From Micromonospora sp. NBC_00389 (GTDB lineage Bacteria > Actinomycetota > Actinomycetes > Mycobacteriales > Micromonosporaceae), in contig NZ_CP107947.1 in assembly GCF_036059255.1 (NCBI RefSeq), forward strand, positions 4,464,001-4,528,000: a DNA stretch of 64,000 nucleotides, read 5' to 3'. The notes under the pieces were generated by a model. The model did not search any database. It was not told where the DNA came from and was given only the letters and a program-made list of their open reading frames with translations. Positions 61,272-64,000 of this stretch are shown one piece after another (position 1 is the stretch's first letter; each line of letters starts with the position of its first letter). The position numbers and the translations under genes are program-made.

Positions 61272-62231
61272 ATGGCGTTGTCGACGGCGTTCACGGAGAT
61301 GCTCGGCGTGCGGTACCCGATTGCGCTGGCGCCGATGGGTGGGTCGGCCGGTGGCGCGCTGGCCGCAGCTGTCTCCCGCGGTGGTGGGTTCGGGATTCTG
61401 GGCGGCGCGTACGGGGACCCGGAGTGGCTGGCACGTGAGGTGCCGATCGTCGCGGGTACTGAAGGGCCGTGGGGTGTCGGATTCCTGACCTGGGGGATCG
61501 ATCTCGACGCGGTGGAGCTGGCGCTGAGCTACGGCCCCAGCGCCGTGATGCTGTCCTTCGGCGATCCGAGCCCATACGCGGAGCATGTCCGCCGGGCAGG
61601 GGCTCTGTTGATCCTCCAGGTCACAGATCTGGAGGAGGCCAAGCGGGCCGTGGACCTGGGCGCCGATGTGATTGTGGCTCAGGGAACCGAGAGCGGTGGG
61701 CACGGAGCCGTGCGCGGGCGGTCCACTTTGCCGTTCGTGCCCGCGGTGGTGGATCTCGTAGCTCCGGTGCCGGTGCTGGCAGCGGGCGGGATCGCCGATG
61801 GACGTGGTGTGGCGGCGGCTCTCGTGCTGGGCGCGGCCGGAGCGCTCATCGGCACCCGCTTCCAGGCCAGCACTGAGGCCCTGGTCGATCCTTCGATCAC
61901 CAAGGCGATCCTCGAGGGGCGGGGGCAGGACACCGAGCGCAGCACCGTGCTGGACATCGCGCGCGGATCCCGGTGGCCGTCGAAGTACCCCGCTCGCACC
62001 CTCGGCCATCCCTACCTCGACCGCTGGCGCGGCCGGGAGGCCGAGCTCGCCGCCGATCCCCAAGCCCGTCAGGCGTACCAGGACGACGTGGCACGCGGTG
62101 CGGTGCCCCCGCTGCCGGTCTGGGCGGGCGAGGCCGTCGACCTCATCACCGACCTGCCCTCGGCGGAGGACCTGGTCACGGCCATGGCCACCCAGGCCCA
62201 GGACGCCCTGACCCGAGCGGGACGCCACTGA
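61272..62231 (+). CDS. Nitronate monooxygenase (2-nitropropane dioxygenase family)
   Basis: This 319-residue FMN-dependent TIM barrel has the start I-A-L-A-P-M-G-G-S-A-G-G, V-I-V-A-Q-G-T-E-S-G-G-H and VPVLAAGGIADGRGVAAALV with G-A-A-G-A-L-I-G-T-R-F phosphate-binding residues. Such enzymes oxidise alkyl nitronates, including toxins such as 3-nitropropionate. ATG 61272. It lies next to IS debris and is monocistronic. Confidence 0.92.
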   Translation: MALSTAFTEMLGVRYPIALAPMGGSAGGALAAAVSRGGGFGILGGAYGDPEWLAREVPIVAGTEGPWGVGFLTWGIDLDAVELALSYGPSAVMLSFGDPSPYAEHVRRAGALLILQVTDLEEAKRAVDLGADVIVAQGTESGGHGAVRGRSTLPFVPAVVDLVAPVPVLAAGGIADGRGVAAALVLGAAGALIGTRFQASTEALVDPSITKAILEGRGQDTERSTVLDIARGSRWPSKYPARTLGHPYLDRWRGREAELAADPQARQAYQDDVARGAVPPLPVWAGEAVDLITDLPSAEDLVTAMATQAQDALTRAGRH

Positions 62232-63591
62232 CCCACCAGCCGTCAGCGCCGTTCCGGCTTGCTCGTCACGCGCCGCGGCGAAGTTATCGAGCGAAGAGCG
62301 ATCACTCACAGCCACACCGCGACTGGCCGTCCATGGGGAATTTTGGTGGCCGCTGTCAGGCGCGGCTTGCTGGTGCGCGTCTGCGTGGACCAGCGACGCT
62401 CCGGAGACCACTCTTTTCACACCGCAGTGCTCAACTGCACCGCACTTACTTCAACTGCGCTCTATGTCGCCTGGTAGGGGAGTATGCGCAGGTCAGGGCG
62501 GTAACGACTCTGCGGCCGGGGCGGGCCTTGCACTGGGAGCAGATTGGGTGCGCGTCAACGAAGTGGTCATCGTTGCCGAAGTGCTCAACCAGCCCGCCGC
62601 CGGCCAAGGCCGTGAGCAGCAACGATAGAACCGTCCGACGTGCTTGACCTCCCAGTGAAGACCGAAGTAATCAGGCCGACGGCGTTTCGGGGTCGGCCCG
62701 CTTTGGCGGCCACGTCGGCTGCCTCAGCGACTCAGCATCAAAGCAGCTAAATCGGCGTACATCGCTGCGCTATGTCATCCGTGGGCCGGCAGCTGTCCTA
62801 CTTTCTGGAACACCGATCTCACTGGCAATGGGTTGGCCAGGGCTTCCTGCTCGGTGACCTCTTCGGCGGCTCCGAAGTGGTCTTGTGGCGCTAAGTCGCC
62901 AATGGGCCGAGCGCCACCGGTCAGGGGAGCATTGGTTTCCTAAACCAACGCTCGTCGATTGATTGCAGGCGCCTGACCTGCTGCTTCGGAATCTCAAACC
63001 CCACTCTTGGGGTCGCATTCGCGTGCACGCTGCTCGGCGGGCCGTCGGTCGATTGGTGGTGATGCCACGTTCGCCTCGCTGTGGCATCGGCCTCGTCGAC
63101 TCACCATTCCCCGATCAGGCCAGGCTCTGGGCCTGCACGGCGCCAGGGCCTACCTGTAACCCGTCGTGCCAACACCGCCATCACTGATCCCAACGCCGCC
63201 ACACTCGCCCCGGGCGGCAGCGAGCCGGATGGCTGCCGCGCGCGGTTCCGGCTGGTCCGGTTCGGCGCCGATGGCGATCACATAGGCCGATTCAGGCGGC
63301 GGGGACGAAGCGAGTTCAAGACGCGGGACCAAGCCGCATCGAAGTCTTAGCTTGCGTCGGTAGACAGTACGGCGAAGGCATGGCGCAGCCCGACGTGCGA
63401 CCGTTAGGCCGGAGTATTCGATCGTGGCGAGGTCGGCGATGTGGGCCGCTCAGGATGACTCTCGGTGGTGGGGTCGGCGACACAGCGCCCCGGATCATCT
63501 GAACGACAGGGGCAGGAAGTCATACCGGGCCGGGCGACGGAGGAGTCCACGGCTGGGGGCTATCAGAGCGTAACGGGGGAGGAGGTGAGCG
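62232..63591. other. Long gene-poor stretch
   Basis: I find no intact gene in 1.36 kb. On the minus strand near 62460-62625 a fragment reads L-L-T-A-L-A-G-G-G-L-V-E-H-F-G, then N-D-D-H-F-V-D-A-H-P and C-S-Q-C-K-A-R-P-G, without a start. Another minus-strand stretch near 63155-63320 has natural-looking composition (SPPPESAYVIAIGAEPDQPE). Neither can be named. Confidence 0.45.
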
Positions 63592-64000
63592 GCATGTCGG
63601 GGCGAGGACACGGTACGGCGCAGCCCGGGAGCCGCCATGACCGGGACGTACTGCGCACCGAACTGTTCAGCGATGCCGTGCTGGCGATCATTATCACCCT
63701 GCTCGGACTGGAGCTGCGGCCACCTCAGGTCGAGTCTGGGCGCCTGCTCGCCGGGCTGCTGGCGGAATGGCCGGTCTACCTGGCGTACACGACCTCGTTT
63801 GTGAACATCGCTGTAGTGTGGCTGTCCCACCGCACGGCGTTCAGCCGGATCATCCGGGTGGATCTCGGGTTGAGCTGGGCCAACTTCGGGGTGTTGTTCT
63901 GCACGGCCCTGCTTCCGTTCGCCACGGCGGTCGTCTCGCAGTCGCTGAAGGACGGTAGCGGGGCGGACATCCGCACTGCGACCGCCTTCTACGGCCTGGT
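63592..64000 (+). CDS. TMEM175/DUF1211-family membrane protein, 3' end outside window
   Basis: ATG 63592 follows G-G-G-G-G-A-G-G-A-G. About 136 residues are visible: R-T-E-L-F-S-D-A-V-L-A-I-I-I-T-L-L is the TM1 signature R-x-x-x-F-S-D-x-x-x-A-I. Further helices follow (YLAYTTSFVNIAVVWLSH, WANFGVLFCTALLPFATAVV). Bacterial TMEM175 proteins form potassium-permeable channels. The gene runs off the right edge. Confidence 0.88.

Overview
The window is very GC-rich DNA with actinobacterial features: GTG starts, ATGA/GTGA stop-start overlaps, ECF41/ECF42 sigma factors, and IS families common in Actinomycetota. A Micromonosporaceae-like or related soil actinomycete is plausible, but the genus cannot be fixed from the sequence alone. 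No rRNA, CRISPR array, replication origin or biosynthetic gene cluster was found. The region looks like an accessory, IS-rich part of a chromosome: about 35 plausible intact genes lie among at least eleven complete, truncated or decayed insertion sequences and many frameshifted or truncated genes.

Left part (1-16.2 kb). An alpha/beta hydrolase tail, a DUF1801 gene and a frameshifted DUF1062 gene come first. A DHA2-type MFS exporter follows, divergent from a YCII/DGPF + ECF42 sigma pair. The YCII gene is split by an IS5-family element (4901-5930) at a CTAG site. Next comes a composite-transposon-like structure at 8517-16162. It is bounded by a 3' remnant and a complete copy of the same IS630-family element in inverted orientation. 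Its cargo is an operon for an ABC ATPase, an ABC permease, a large secreted YncE-propeller/phosphatase-superfamily protein and a PGPGW membrane protein. The whole block interrupts a Nudix gene, whose missing 5' end lies just beyond the far side (16165-16213) and rejoins in frame across a TA duplication.

Middle part (16.2-41.5 kb). There are three ECF41-type loci, each with its usual partner: an epimerase with a truncated sigma factor, a carboxymuconolactone decarboxylase with an intact one, and an epimerase with an intact one. Also here are an AraC regulator and an esterase; a TetR gene divergent from a membrane protein/quinone-oxidoreductase pair with two palindromic operators; LtrA; DUF1877; VOC proteins; an orphan SUKH-3 immunity protein; and a large uncharacterised multidomain protein. 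IS481 fragments, three solo IS481 termini, a second IS5-family element and an inverted second copy of the first are interspersed. A tRNA-Ala 3' half beside the last codons of a tyrosine integrase marks a lost integrative element.

Right part (41.5-64 kb). A decayed IS110, two complete IS3 elements, one decayed IS3 and a complete IS701 separate small genes: DUF1801, an aldo/keto reductase, a LytR_C-like lipoprotein, an Stf0 sulfotransferase, a DeoR regulator divergent from a DUF4406 + NudK-type Nudix operon, a frameshifted aminoglycoside-phosphotransferase homologue, a nitronate monooxygenase and a TMEM175-type protein running off the end. Between them recur short intergenic blocks made of a tandem ~10-bp direct repeat followed ~100-130 bp later by a tRNA-anticodon-like motif. 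I interpret these as relics of tRNA-targeting integration sites.
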